Below, one piece after another: positions 26,713 to 35,437 of a stretch of DNA of 64,000 nt. Position numbers and translations under genes: made by a program. Source of the stretch: Bacteroidota bacterium (lineage in GTDB: Bacteria > Bacteroidota > Bacteroidia > Bacteroidales > JAGONC01); the NCBI GenBank assembly GCA_026391695.1, contig JAPLDP010000088.1:1-64000 (forward strand), written 5' to 3'. The notes beneath the pieces are model-generated. The model was not told the DNA's origin. It saw only the letters and a program-made list of their open reading frames with translations, and made no database searches. Within the stretch, counting starts at the first letter, position 1, and each line of letters opens with the position of its first letter.

Positions 26713-27483
26713 ATGGAATCACCGAAACAAGTAATAGGCCGGAAAATCTTTGAAATTGAGGAGGTTGATTCGACCAACAGGTACGCCCTCTCTTTACTTG
26801 AAAAGGAGTTGCTAACCGAAGGGACTGTCATTGTTGCTGGAAATCAGTTTGCAGGTAAGGGGCAGGAACAGAATATCTGGGAAAGTGAAGTCAATATGAA
26901 TCTGACATTCAGCATCATCCTGTATCCGACATGCATCCCTGCCGAAAACCAGTTCCTGTTGAATAAAGTCATAGCGCTTGGACTGTTTGATTTCACTACC
27001 CGTTTCATTAACATGTCGGCTATACATATCAAATGGCCCAATGACCTTTACATTGGCGACCGGAAGGTTGCCGGTATACTGATCAATAATGCCATCATTG
27101 GGAATACATTTCTTTATGCTGTCGCAGGCATCGGTTACAACATAAACCAATTACATTTCAGGGGTGATGCCCCCAATCCTGTGTCATTACAAATGATAAC
27201 CGGCCAGCATCATGACCTGAACGACTGCCTGGAACTTTTGTGTAATGATCTGAATAAACGATATATGCAACTAATACATGGGGAGTTGGAAAAACTGGAT
27301 GGTGACTATCTGAAGCATTTGTACCGTTATGGCCGTTTTCATCCATACCGTTACCATGAGAGGCACATTCATGCCAAAATTACAGGTATGGATGAGTTTG
27401 GACGGCTCATGATTGAATGCTCCGATGGTCAGAAACTTACCTGTCATCAGAAAGAAATTGAATTTATTTTTACCGGTGGTTAA
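26713..27483 (+). CDS. birA: Biotin--protein ligase
   Basis: A 256-residue enzyme attaching biotin to biotin-dependent carboxylases through biotinyl-AMP. The catalytic domain shows VDSTNRYALSLL, the adenylate-binding loop GNQFAGKGQEQNIWESE (a variant of GRGRxGRxW) and IKWPNDLYIGDRKVAGILI. A C-terminal SH3-like domain ends in CHQKEIEFIF. There is no N-terminal DNA-binding domain, so it is not a repressor as in E. coli. It is divergent from rsfS and convergent with pyrE. Confidence 0.94.
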   Translation: MESPKQVIGRKIFEIEEVDSTNRYALSLLEKELLTEGTVIVAGNQFAGKGQEQNIWESEVNMNLTFSIILYPTCIPAENQFLLNKVIALGLFDFTTRFINMSAIHIKWPNDLYIGDRKVAGILINNAIIGNTFLYAVAGIGYNINQLHFRGDAPNPVSLQMITGQHHDLNDCLELLCNDLNKRYMQLIHGELEKLDGDYLKHLYRYGRFHPYRYHERHIHAKITGMDEFGRLMIECSDGQKLTCHQKEIEFIFTGG

Positions 27484-27577
27484 ACCTGTCTTTCACAAAT
27501 CTCTTTGAGCCTGTTTACCAAGATATTCAGAAAATTGGTTCGTGGTGTGGTGATGAGCATGCCCTGAAATTGTCATT

Positions 27578-28249
27578 CTATACGGGCTGTCCCCATTTTT
27601 CCGGATCCTCGCACCATTTTTTTAGGGTTTTCAGGTCGTCAGGTCTGATGTAATTTTCTTCCAGGGCTTTATCGATAAGATCACTGTAATTTGTCAGTGT
27701 GATGAGTTTGCAGTTCTCGCTCGCAAAATTATCTAGTGCTTTTTTAAGGCCATAAGTAAAGATGGCGACCATTCCTTTGACGCTGCAGCCTGCCTCACGC
27801 AGGGCCTGAACAGCATGAAGGCTGCTGCTGCCGGTAGATACCAGGTCTTCAACGACGACGACGGACTGGCCGGATTCCACATGACCTTCAATGACATTGC
27901 TGAGACCATGCGTTTTCTTCTCCGATCGCACATAAACAAAGGGCAGCCCCAGTTCCTGCGCCACCAGCGCACCCTGGGCAATAGCACCTGTGGCTACACC
28001 CGCTATCAGGTCGATGGTTCCAAATTCTTCATTGATCACGTTAACGAACGATTGGCGTATATATGTCCTGATTTTCGGATATGACAATGTGATGCGGTTA
28101 TCGCAATAAACAGGCGATTTGATTCCGGAGGCCCATGTAAATGGCTCCTTTAGGCTCAGCTTAACAGCCTTGATCTGCAGCAGGTAGCCGCTTACTTTAG
28201 TGGAAATATCTACTCTTCGGTCCATCATGCTTACTTTAAAATCACTCAA
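27578..28249 (-). CDS. pyrE: Orotate phosphoribosyltransferase
   Basis: A 223-residue enzyme of pyrimidine synthesis making OMP from orotate and PRPP. It has the PRPP-binding motif VVVVEDLVSTGSSSL at about residues 130-144, the substrate segment SPVYCDNRITLSYP, and the KKTHG loop that closes over the active site (RSEKKTHGLSN). The start could be at 28249, or at the second or third Met a few codons later. It is divergent from coaD, with about 70 bases between starts. Confidence 0.96.
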   Translation of the reverse strand: MSDFKVSMMDRRVDISTKVSGYLLQIKAVKLSLKEPFTWASGIKSPVYCDNRITLSYPKIRTYIRQSFVNVINEEFGTIDLIAGVATGAIAQGALVAQELGLPFVYVRSEKKTHGLSNVIEGHVESGQSVVVVEDLVSTGSSSLHAVQALREAGCSVKGMVAIFTYGLKKALDNFASENCKLITLTNYSDLIDKALEENYIRPDDLKTLKKWCEDPEKWGQPV

Positions 28250-28263
28250 TGATTTTATTGCAA

Positions 28264-28271
28264 CAAAAATA
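28264..28271 (-). promoter_or_regulatory. Candidate pyrE -7 element
   Basis: On the minus strand this reads TATTTTTG, an exact TAnnTTTG match 14 bases before the pyrE ATG. No TTTG lies at the -33 spacing. Confidence 0.4.
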
Positions 28272-28299
28272 TAAAATCATGCGGAAAAAATGGATTTAT

Positions 28300-28307
28300 T
28301 AATTTTG
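28300..28307 (+). promoter_or_regulatory. Candidate coaD -7 element
   Basis: TAATTTTG matches TAnnTTTG, 15 bases before the coaD ATG at 28323, and supports that start over the upstream in-frame ATG at 28290. No good -33 is seen. Confidence 0.4.
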
Positions 28308-28322
28308 TCTAAAATCCCATCC

Positions 28323-28790
28323 ATGAAAAAAATCGTTGTCTTTCCAGGATCTTTTGATCCCATCACAAAAGGTCATGAAAACATCATTAAAAGGGCTGTT
28401 CCTCTTTTTGATGAAATCATCATCGCTGTCGGGGAAAATACCGAAAAGTCGCAGTACTTTCCTTTGAAAAAGAGAATGCTCTGGATTAAAAAAGTCTTTG
28501 AGAAATACCCGACCATTTCGGTTACAAGTTATAAAGGGCTGACAGTCACTTTCTGCAAAAAAGTAAAGGCCAGATATATTCTGCGTGGACTAAGGACATC
28601 TGCGGATTTTGAATTTGAGCGCAGTATCGGGCAGATCAATAAACAGATAGATCCTGATATCGAAACAGTATTTCTGCTGACGGCATCCGAATACACAGCA
28701 TTGAATTCTTCCATTGTGAGGGACATATTGAGAAATGGAGGTGATGCGAGACCTTTCGTGCCAGAAGAGGTGGATTTCAATGATCAATGA
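28323..28790 (+). CDS. coaD: Pantetheine-phosphate adenylyltransferase
   Basis: A 155-residue nucleotidyltransferase for the penultimate step of coenzyme A synthesis. It has the HxGH-type motif PGSFDPITKGHENII, the RGLRTSADFEFE substrate loop and the NSSIVRDI motif near the C-terminus. The ATG at 28323 gives the expected N-terminus MKKIVVFPGSFD; an upstream ATG would add 11 atypical residues. Its 3' end overlaps the convergent rsmD gene by 7 bases. Confidence 0.97.
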   Translation: MKKIVVFPGSFDPITKGHENIIKRAVPLFDEIIIAVGENTEKSQYFPLKKRMLWIKKVFEKYPTISVTSYKGLTVTFCKKVKARYILRGLRTSADFEFERSIGQINKQIDPDIETVFLLTASEYTALNSSIVRDILRNGGDARPFVPEEVDFNDQ

Positions 28791-29341
28791 TCAGTATTTG
28801 TGGTTGAGCTTTTCATAAAAAATGAGAAGTTTACATGCCCATAGCGGCGCATATCCGTAAAACAAGGGTGTCCTGTAAAGTCAAAGCCTTTGGGATGTTC
28901 AAGTATCAATATGCCGCCTTCATTCAGAATGGCGGCTTTAAAAACTTTTTCTGGAATGGTTTCCAGCCCTGCCAGGTCATAGGGAGGATCGGCAAAAATA
29001 AGATCGAATTTTCCCTTCGACGATTTTATATACCGGAACACATCTGTTCTGATCACTCTGATGCTCCTGATATCCAAAGCCGATGACATAGTTTTAATGA
29101 ATTGGGAACATTTGAAATGGAGTTCCACCGAGGTGACATCAGGGCATCCACGGGAGGCAAATTCCAGCGATATGCCGCCTGTACCGGCAAACAGATCGAG
29201 CACCTTACCGTTTTCAAAGTCGAACGAATTCGACAGGATATTGAACAGAGCCTCCTTAGCCTGATCAGTTGTAGGACGAACAGGAAGATTGTTTGGAGGG
29301 ATGATCCTGCGCCCTTTGAATTTTCCGCTTATAATTCGCAC
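28784..29341 (-). CDS. rsmD: 16S rRNA (guanine-966-N2)-methyltransferase
   Basis: A 185-residue SAM-dependent methyltransferase modifying G966 of 16S rRNA. Visible motifs are MRIISGKFKGRRI and RPTTDQAKEALFNIL, the SAM-binding motif VLDLFAGTGGISLE and the catalytic FADPPYD. The start overlaps the end of the DUF3822 gene by 13 bases, so the two are coupled. Confidence 0.95.
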   Translation of the reverse strand: MRIISGKFKGRRIIPPNNLPVRPTTDQAKEALFNILSNSFDFENGKVLDLFAGTGGISLEFASRGCPDVTSVELHFKCSQFIKTMSSALDIRSIRVIRTDVFRYIKSSKGKFDLIFADPPYDLAGLETIPEKVFKAAILNEGGILILEHPKGFDFTGHPCFTDMRRYGHVNFSFFMKSSTTNTDH

Positions 29342-30198
29342 AAATGAAAGTTTAATAAATTATAGTAACTATGTTTTGGCAAACTGTCAAAGACATGGCT
29401 GTAAACAAAGTCCTCATTCCTATCAATGAATTCAATATGACGGATATATCTGAACAGCATTTCAAACACAGCATCTTCTTTTGAAATTTCACCCATAATC
29501 TTTAACTGGACCTTCTCGGGATTCATTTTCAATTGTTCAAAAACAAAAATGAGATAGTAAATCAAATCCTCTTTGGTACTGTATTTAAATGAATTGCAAA
29601 AAAACAGCTGTTGATTTCTCAGATACATCACATCAAAAAAAGATGGACGTACATAGGTAAAAACAGTATCTTCCGTATCCAGGTTTTTAAATTTCATGAG
29701 AAGGATCTCAATCAGCGAGCTCGAAAAGTGATGAATGCCGGAGGAGGGGAAGAGTTCCTTAAGTGAATGTAAAAGGTCATTGGGCAAGGCAAATATATTA
29801 TAAGCCTGGAGGTTCAATAATTTATCAGCCATCACTACTTCGTCAGCCAGGAGATCATGGTTAAAGGTAAGGTAGGACAGTTTCTTTTCCTCCATGTATA
29901 AGGGTTCAGGAATCAGTGTTGATTTCAAGGTTTCAGCAATGATCCCAACCTTTTCATAAGACTTTGAAAGCCATGGATTCTGCTGTATACAACTGGTGAT
30001 TTGCTCCGCATAGGACTTTTTATATCCCGGTGTAAACTGATGATGGGCGACAGCTAAAAACAGGTTGGCAGAAGGATTCAGGATAGAAAAAGCAAGTCCC
30101 TCCGCACACAGCTGGATGGACAACCGGCATGTTTCGGTGTTTTCCTGATTCAGTGTTTCATCAGCAAAGAAAAAATCTTCAGTGAAAAAATCCGGCAT
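29329..30198 (-). CDS. DUF3822 family protein
   Basis: A 289-residue cytosolic protein of DUF3822, a Bacteroidota family consistently placed next to rsmD. The order FSILNPSANLFLAVAHHQF, then a central FALPNDLLHSLKELFP, then a C-terminal FIDRNEDFVYSHVFDSLPKHSYYNLL is characteristic. The fold has been compared with ASKHA/pilus ATPase-like (PilM) proteins, but activity is unproven. It overlaps rsmD and follows a membrane-anchored hypothetical gene by 16 bases, suggesting a three-gene unit. Confidence 0.85.
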   Translation of the reverse strand: MPDFFTEDFFFADETLNQENTETCRLSIQLCAEGLAFSILNPSANLFLAVAHHQFTPGYKKSYAEQITSCIQQNPWLSKSYEKVGIIAETLKSTLIPEPLYMEEKKLSYLTFNHDLLADEVVMADKLLNLQAYNIFALPNDLLHSLKELFPSSGIHHFSSSLIEILLMKFKNLDTEDTVFTYVRPSFFDVMYLRNQQLFFCNSFKYSTKEDLIYYLIFVFEQLKMNPEKVQLKIMGEISKEDAVFEMLFRYIRHIEFIDRNEDFVYSHVFDSLPKHSYYNLLNFHLCEL

Positions 30199-30214
30199 AA
30201 CAGCATAGTAATCA

Positions 30215-30814
30215 CTACTCCCAGTTGCCGTCAGTTGTAACCTCTATCATAGAACCGACTTTTAAGCCCACAAACCGGTTTGTAGATGAGAGTTTATCAT
30301 TCATATTATTGACCAACTGTGGATTGAGTCCGGTAAGAAACTGTTCATTCAGGGCTGACGCTTCAAAGACCTGCACCCTCACTTTGCTTCGTTCTATTTC
30401 GCCGGCATCAAGCTTGAATTTCTGGCCACTGGAGAACGGGATAACAGGAAGATCATTGATCCTGAAGCCCTCCCTTTTTGAGAATAACGAATCGTAGACC
30501 GGAATATAACCTATCGTATCCAGAATAGTCTTGGTAAAAGTGGTATCATTGGGATCCGGAATCATCTTGATGACAGGGATTTGTTCATTTTTTATAAAAT
30601 CGAGCAGGGTGTCAAAGTTCGATGTGTACTTGCTATGTTTGGATTTATATGCTATTTCCGCGATCCGGATATCTTTAAGCCCCTGAACGACCTGTACCGA
30701 TCGCATATCTTTTTCCCTGTTAAACCTAACAGGCTGCATCACACTCCTGTATACCAAATAAGCCAAAAGGATGATGATTATCGATAAACCGATCTGAATG
30801 ATTGTATTTTTCAT
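30215..30814 (-). CDS. Single-span membrane protein, pilin-like outline
   Basis: A 199-residue protein not assigned to a named family. It has an N-terminal membrane helix at about residues 4-22 (IIQIGLSIIIILLAYLVYRS) and then a soluble domain. The segment VQGLKDIRIAEIAYKSKHSK, followed by YTSNFDTLLDFI, resembles the helix-to-loop region of type IV pilins and pseudopilins (AqxaYfaxxGkYasdldxL pattern), but there is no prepilin peptidase site. It is upstream of DUF3822, which has itself been likened to PilM, so a degenerate pilus-like assembly is possible but speculative. Confidence 0.6.
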   Translation of the reverse strand: MKNTIIQIGLSIIIILLAYLVYRSVMQPVRFNREKDMRSVQVVQGLKDIRIAEIAYKSKHSKYTSNFDTLLDFIKNEQIPVIKMIPDPNDTTFTKTILDTIGYIPVYDSLFSKREGFRINDLPVIPFSSGQKFKLDAGEIERSKVRVQVFEASALNEQFLTGLNPQLVNNMNDKLSSTNRFVGLKVGSMIEVTTDGNWE

Positions 30815-30935
30815 ATTACACGAATATTATGGTATGCAAATTTAATTTTTTTTAAGAAATAAAATATTTTTTGCACGAATTTATAAGACAGCTTCCTCAA
30901 GTGACATTGAAGTTTTTATTGTATTCGAAAAAAAA

Positions 30936-30967
30936 TTTGAAGTCTACGTGGAATTTTACTATATTAG
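30936..30967 (+). promoter_or_regulatory. GYD-protein promoter
   Basis: TTTG at 30936-30939, a 20-base spacer, and TATATTAG at 30960-30967 (one mismatch to TAnnTTTG) lie about 40 bases before the GYD gene. A ribosome-binding site AAGGAGGG at 30992-30999 is unusually strong for Bacteroidota, which mostly lack Shine-Dalgarno sequences. Confidence 0.55.
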
Positions 30968-31006
30968 CATGTAACTAAACAACCAAATATTATAAGGAGG
31001 GAGACT

Positions 31007-31303
31007 ATGCCGACCTATATTTTGTTAACAAAATTATCGCCTGAAGTCCTGTCGCAAATGAAAGACAGGGCCAAGCTTGGCAGAAACTGGCTTGAACAGG
31101 TGAGAAAAAAATGTCCGGAAGTGAAATTCATATCACATTATGCCATTCTCGGCCAATACGATTTTCTGGATATTTATGAAGCACCCAATGAAGAAATTGC
31201 GACGAAAGTGTCGATGATCAGCCAGGCTAACGGAGCCTTTCATGCTGAAAGCCTCCTGGCTATACCCTATAAACGATTCCTGGAGCTGATAAAAGATATC
31301 TGA
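31007..31303 (+). CDS. GYD-domain protein
   Basis: A 98-residue protein with the GYD domain, a ferredoxin-like fold similar to dimeric alpha-beta-barrel proteins: MPTYILLTKLSPEVL, the central ILGQYDFLDIYEAPNEE and a closing helix with SLLAIPYKRFLELI. In GYD the namesake residues are usually Gly-x-Tyr-Asp; here they read GQYDF. Function unknown in the family. It stands alone between divergent and convergent neighbours, with its own promoter and a strong ribosome-binding site, so it may be well expressed. Confidence 0.88.
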   Translation: MPTYILLTKLSPEVLSQMKDRAKLGRNWLEQVRKKCPEVKFISHYAILGQYDFLDIYEAPNEEIATKVSMISQANGAFHAESLLAIPYKRFLELIKDI

Positions 31304-31310
31304 CACAAGA

Positions 31311-31760
31311 TCACCAGGCTGAATAATCGGGAATTTCGGTAAGGTATGCCCAGGATTGATTCTCGTAATCCATCCTGCAACAATAGTGTTCCAGGCCGTT
31401 TGTCACCATGACATATTTAACCTTCAGCGACAGATTGTATCGTACAACCTGATCAAATATATCCTGGTTGATCTTTACATTCGGTGATTTGCATTCAACC
31501 AGCATGACCGGCATGGTCAGATTATTGTAAACGACGATGTCGGTTCGTTTCAGTATCTGGTTTATCATCAATTTCTTTTCAACGGCAATAAGGGAACCGG
31601 GAACTTTCTTATAAATGAGCAGGTAATTCAGAACATGTTGCCTCACCCATTCTTCCGGGGTGAGAAGGACATATTTTTTCCGGACAGGGTCGAAAATTTT
31701 CTGTGTATCCCTGAATTCCTGATATCTGGGTTGATATGAGGGGAGATTCAGCTTAATCAT
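31311..31760 (-). CDS. Stand-alone HSDR_N-type nuclease-fold protein
   Basis: A 149-residue protein resembling the N-terminal nuclease domain of type I restriction HsdR subunits (HSDR_N_2), but without helicase domains. The PD-(D/E)xK pattern is visible as TDIVVYNN...VMLVECKSPNV, with candidate catalytic Asp, Glu and Lys; EEWVRQHVLNYLLIYKKVP precedes it. Such single-domain proteins are very common in Bacteroidota near holA and AMP nucleosidase and are not linked to a restriction system. Its start overlaps the HlyD stop by 8 bases, so it is translated with the exporter operon. Confidence 0.85.
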   Translation of the reverse strand: MIKLNLPSYQPRYQEFRDTQKIFDPVRKKYVLLTPEEWVRQHVLNYLLIYKKVPGSLIAVEKKLMINQILKRTDIVVYNNLTMPVMLVECKSPNVKINQDIFDQVVRYNLSLKVKYVMVTNGLEHYCCRMDYENQSWAYLTEIPDYSAW

Positions 31761-33126
31761 GGGGGGTGACCGTCTTGTCCGGGGATTTTTCAGGTATTTG
31801 CCTGAAGGAACGGTTCTTCAGCAATGACTTGAGAGGCTGAATGATGCGCACCAGCAACGGGATATCATCGGTGACAATTTCGGCCTGTCCAAGCATTTTC
31901 TGGCTGAAGTCGAGTCTGATCCCGTAATTTGTGATCAATCCCTCAGGAAAAGACACCTCAACAAGATAGAAGTCCTTATCCGATGGGACCATCGACATAT
32001 TATCAATGCGGCCTTTGACCATTCCGAATTCCATATATGGGTAATTATTGAACCGGATGTTGACAGTCTGTCCTGATCTCACCTTGCCGGCTCCCCGTGT
32101 GTTCAGCTCCAGCTTCCCGATGATACGGCTTTCCTGTGCTGGTACCACGGCCATCACCTCTTCACCCTCTTCAACATTTTGATTTTCATTCCAGTATTTA
32201 TTGAAAGTGACTATTCCCTCAATTGGAGATTTCAAAATATAATCCTTTTCCCACACATCAATCTCCCCTGTGAGTGTTTCATAAGCTTCCTTAACGGCCA
32301 GCTGTAATTCCGACCGTTTCTGCTCTTGCTGTAACTGCTGATCCAGAATATTTTGCTCCAGCCTGGATATGTTTATTTTTATGTTGGCCAGGTTGGTTCT
32401 GGCTTCTTCAAATGCCAGCTGTTTCCCAAGGTAATCACTTCTGACTTTTTCCAGAACGGATACAGATACGGCAGCGCTGTCGTATAACCTAAGATATCTG
32501 TTGTATTCCTTCTCCATAAGAGCAAAGTCCTCTTCCAGGATGACCTTCTGACGGTACTGCCGTTCGTAATACATATTGTGCATGCTCAGCTCCTGCCTGA
32601 GTGACTGGATTTTCTTAGTGTAATAATCCAACCTGAGAAAATGCATGTACTCTTCATATTTAGTGACCAGTACACCGTAATAGGTTTGAATTCCACCGAG
32701 TATATAATCCTTGTGGAACATGCTGGTATCAATGACCGCTGTATGAAAACCGTTCAGGAAGTCCCTGAATTTTCCCAGGCTCTGTTTCAGTTGAAAAACA
32801 TCCTGATAATTGGCAGGATTTTCAATAATGATCAGGACATCGCCACTACTGACAGGTTGTTCATCGGTTACAAGGAGTTTTTCGATCTTTCCATTTACGC
32901 GGGCAGCCAGAAAGGCAGGGGGATTTTCAGAAGTCACCTCGACAGAGGCGGTGATAAAATCAGGATATTTAAAAAACCAGCTGCTTGTGAGGATAGCTAC
33001 GATCACGATGAATATCAGTGTAATACCTATACGCAGGAGTCTCCGTGGCGGTCTCCCGAGGATCTCTTCGATCTCCTCGCTGCGCAACTCTATGCGTTTC
33101 GTATTTTGTGATTTATCAGAGTTCAT
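31753..33126 (-). CDS. HlyD-family membrane fusion protein
   Basis: A 457-residue periplasmic adaptor with one membrane span at about residues 32-52 (LRIGITLIFIVIVAILTSSWF). A lipoyl-like half follows (VNGKIEKLLVTDEQPVSSGDVLIII), then long coiled-coil helices at about 150-285, the second lipoyl-like half (LKSPIEGIVTFNKYW) and a beta-barrel (GQTVNIRFNNYPYMEFG). Such adaptors connect an inner-membrane ABC exporter to an outer-membrane TolC duct. Its ATG overlaps the stop of the C39-ABC gene, a standard type I secretion or bacteriocin exporter pair. No TolC-like gene is in the window. Confidence 0.92.
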   Translation of the reverse strand: MNSDKSQNTKRIELRSEEIEEILGRPPRRLLRIGITLIFIVIVAILTSSWFFKYPDFITASVEVTSENPPAFLAARVNGKIEKLLVTDEQPVSSGDVLIIIENPANYQDVFQLKQSLGKFRDFLNGFHTAVIDTSMFHKDYILGGIQTYYGVLVTKYEEYMHFLRLDYYTKKIQSLRQELSMHNMYYERQYRQKVILEEDFALMEKEYNRYLRLYDSAAVSVSVLEKVRSDYLGKQLAFEEARTNLANIKINISRLEQNILDQQLQQEQKRSELQLAVKEAYETLTGEIDVWEKDYILKSPIEGIVTFNKYWNENQNVEEGEEVMAVVPAQESRIIGKLELNTRGAGKVRSGQTVNIRFNNYPYMEFGMVKGRIDNMSMVPSDKDFYLVEVSFPEGLITNYGIRLDFSQKMLGQAEIVTDDIPLLVRIIQPLKSLLKNRSFRQIPEKSPDKTVTPHD

Positions 33127-35315
33127 TAACTGCCCAGCTCCAATTGATTTTTAATCAGAAAATAGTATGCCCCGCGATTCTTAACCAGATCCTCATGAGT
33201 ACCCTGTTCCAAAATGCGGCCTTTGTCGATCACCACGATCTGATCGGCATTTTTCACGGTGCTGAGGCGATGTGCAACAATGACAACGGTCTTGCCAACA
33301 AAGAAGTTCTGCAGGTTATTCATGATGACGGTTTCATTATTGGCATCGAGAGCATTGGTAGCCTCATCAAAAAACAGGTAGTCGGGATTTTTATATACTG
33401 CCCTGGCTATCAGGATACGCTGTTTCTGTCCCTGGCTCAGCCCGGTCCCTTCAGCACCTATCTTCGTGTTATATGCCAAAGGTAATGTCTCGATAAAATC
33501 CTGAATATTGGCCACTTTTACAGCATAAAGCAGTTTCTCCTTGTCGATATATTCATCACCTATGGCAATATTGCTGGCGATGCTGTCGGAGAAAATAAAG
33601 CCATCCTGCATGACCACACCGCAGGTGGAGCGCCACATGTGGTTACTCAGGTTACTGAGCCTGACATCGCTCACTTTTATTTCACCTGTCACCGGCCTGT
33701 AAAAACCCAGCAACAGTTTGATAAGCGTTGTTTTACCGCTGCCGCTCGGCCCCACAATAGCGGTCACCTTTTTCTCCGGTATACTCATGCTAATATCCTT
33801 CAGCACATGAGGTGAATGCGGTCCTTCATACTGGAAAGAGAGATCTGCGATATCAATAGATTTATTTTCAGGGATGATGGTAATACGGCTTTCGGCAGGG
33901 GTCTCCTCATCATCTTTCTGATGTATCTCGCCGAGACGTTCAAGGCTTATTTTAGCATCCTGCGCCGACCTCATAAAGCTGATCATCAGCTCTATGGGGC
34001 TGTTAAGCTGGCCAATGATATACTGAACAGCCACCATCATGCCAAGGGTCAGGCTGCCGTCAACAACACATTTGGCTGCTATGAAAGTGATAAGGATATT
34101 CTTCAGCTGGTTCAGGAATCCGGCTCCCGCCTGTTGGTACTGATTGATGGTTAAGCCTTTGATGTTGATCTTAAAAATCTTTGATTGTATCCTCTCCCAT
34201 TCCCACCGTTTTTGTTTTTCACAATTATTCAGCTTGATCTCCTGCATACCATTGATGAGCTGGATAATATTGCTTTGATTTTCAGCCAGTTGGGCAAAAC
34301 GCTTATAGTCCAGCTCACGGCGTTTTTTTATGAACAGGTAAACCCACACCACATAAAGGATGCTTCCAATAAGGAAGATGGCAAATATCTTCATGCTGTA
34401 TATGGCCAGAACAAAGGCGAAGATGATGAATGAGAAGGTTGAAAATATGATATTCAGTGACGAACCTGTCAGGAATGTTTCAATGCGCTTTTGATCGCTG
34501 ATGCGCTGCATGAGGTCGCCCACCATCTTGGTATCAAAAAATCCGATAGGCAGTTTCATCAGCTTTATCAGAAAGTCGGATACTAATGATATGTTCACAC
34601 GGGTGCTGATATGTAATAATATCCATCCACGGATAAATTCCACCGATGTCTGGCTGATAAAAAGGACAAGCTGGGCGATAAGTATCAGTGTTATAAAGCT
34701 CAGGTCCTGGTTGTTAATACCAATGTCGACGATGGCTTGGGTGAGGAAGGGGAATATAAGCTGAAGTAGGCTTCCGAGTAAGATTCCAAGGATAAGCTGT
34801 GTGAAGAATTTTCGATATGGTTTCAGGTATGAGAATAAAAAGCTGAAGGTTTTCTTGTTGATTTTCTCATCCTCGGCGGCATAAAAGTCGGGCGAGGGTT
34901 CCAATAGCAGGCATACACCCTGCTCTTCTTCATCTTTCCGTGTGCTTATCCATCCACGTTTAAATTCTTCAGCGGAATATTTTATAAGACCGTATGCCGG
35001 ATCGGCACAATAGACGATATTCTTTTTTATCTTGTAAACGACGATAAAATGGCGTTGATGCCAATGGACAATGACCGGCAGTGGTGCCTCGTCAGCCAGC
35101 TTTTTAAAGCTGATGCGCACTCCCAGTGTGCGAAATCCTATGGATTCGGCTGCATCGCTGGTGCCCAGCAACGACACACCTTCGCGTGTCAGATAGCTGC
35201 GGTCACGTAATGTCTGCAGGGAATAGTCCTTCCCGTAATATTTTGCAATCATCCTAAGGCACGTCGGACCGCAGTCCATCGCGTCAAGCTGCCTGTAAAA
35301 CGGAAAATGGGCCAT
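33126..35315 (-). CDS. C39 peptidase-containing ABC exporter
   Basis: A 729-residue ABC exporter of the bacteriocin/microcin type. The N-terminal C39 peptidase (residues 1-140) has an intact triad: Cys in DCGPTCLRMI, His in HWHQRHFIVV, Asp in CADPAYG. It should cleave double-glycine leader peptides. Transmembrane helices span about 160-450, and the ATPase domain has Walker A GPSGSGKT, signature LSQGQKQ and Walker B FFDEATNALD. It is coupled to the HlyD gene. No peptide precursor with a GG leader was found in the flanking gaps, so the cargo is probably encoded elsewhere. It is divergent from AMP nucleosidase. Confidence 0.95.
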   Translation of the reverse strand: MAHFPFYRQLDAMDCGPTCLRMIAKYYGKDYSLQTLRDRSYLTREGVSLLGTSDAAESIGFRTLGVRISFKKLADEAPLPVIVHWHQRHFIVVYKIKKNIVYCADPAYGLIKYSAEEFKRGWISTRKDEEEQGVCLLLEPSPDFYAAEDEKINKKTFSFLFSYLKPYRKFFTQLILGILLGSLLQLIFPFLTQAIVDIGINNQDLSFITLILIAQLVLFISQTSVEFIRGWILLHISTRVNISLVSDFLIKLMKLPIGFFDTKMVGDLMQRISDQKRIETFLTGSSLNIIFSTFSFIIFAFVLAIYSMKIFAIFLIGSILYVVWVYLFIKKRRELDYKRFAQLAENQSNIIQLINGMQEIKLNNCEKQKRWEWERIQSKIFKINIKGLTINQYQQAGAGFLNQLKNILITFIAAKCVVDGSLTLGMMVAVQYIIGQLNSPIELMISFMRSAQDAKISLERLGEIHQKDDEETPAESRITIIPENKSIDIADLSFQYEGPHSPHVLKDISMSIPEKKVTAIVGPSGSGKTTLIKLLLGFYRPVTGEIKVSDVRLSNLSNHMWRSTCGVVMQDGFIFSDSIASNIAIGDEYIDKEKLLYAVKVANIQDFIETLPLAYNTKIGAEGTGLSQGQKQRILIARAVYKNPDYLFFDEATNALDANNETVIMNNLQNFFVGKTVVIVAHRLSTVKNADQIVVIDKGRILEQGTHEDLVKNRGAYYFLIKNQLELGS

Positions 35316-35410
35316 CTGATTTATTTACTTCTTGTTAACCAACCTGCAAATGTTTCAAACTATTCATGCCAAAATATGCTTCCTGTGTGGTTCATGCAAT
35401 CATAAATGGT

Positions 35411-35418
35411 TAATTTTG
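35411..35418 (+). promoter_or_regulatory. Candidate amn -7 element
   Basis: TAATTTTG matches TAnnTTTG, 19 bases before the AMP nucleosidase ATG. No clear -33 TTTG. Confidence 0.4.
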
Positions 35419-35437
35419 CGACATATTCATTCATCGC

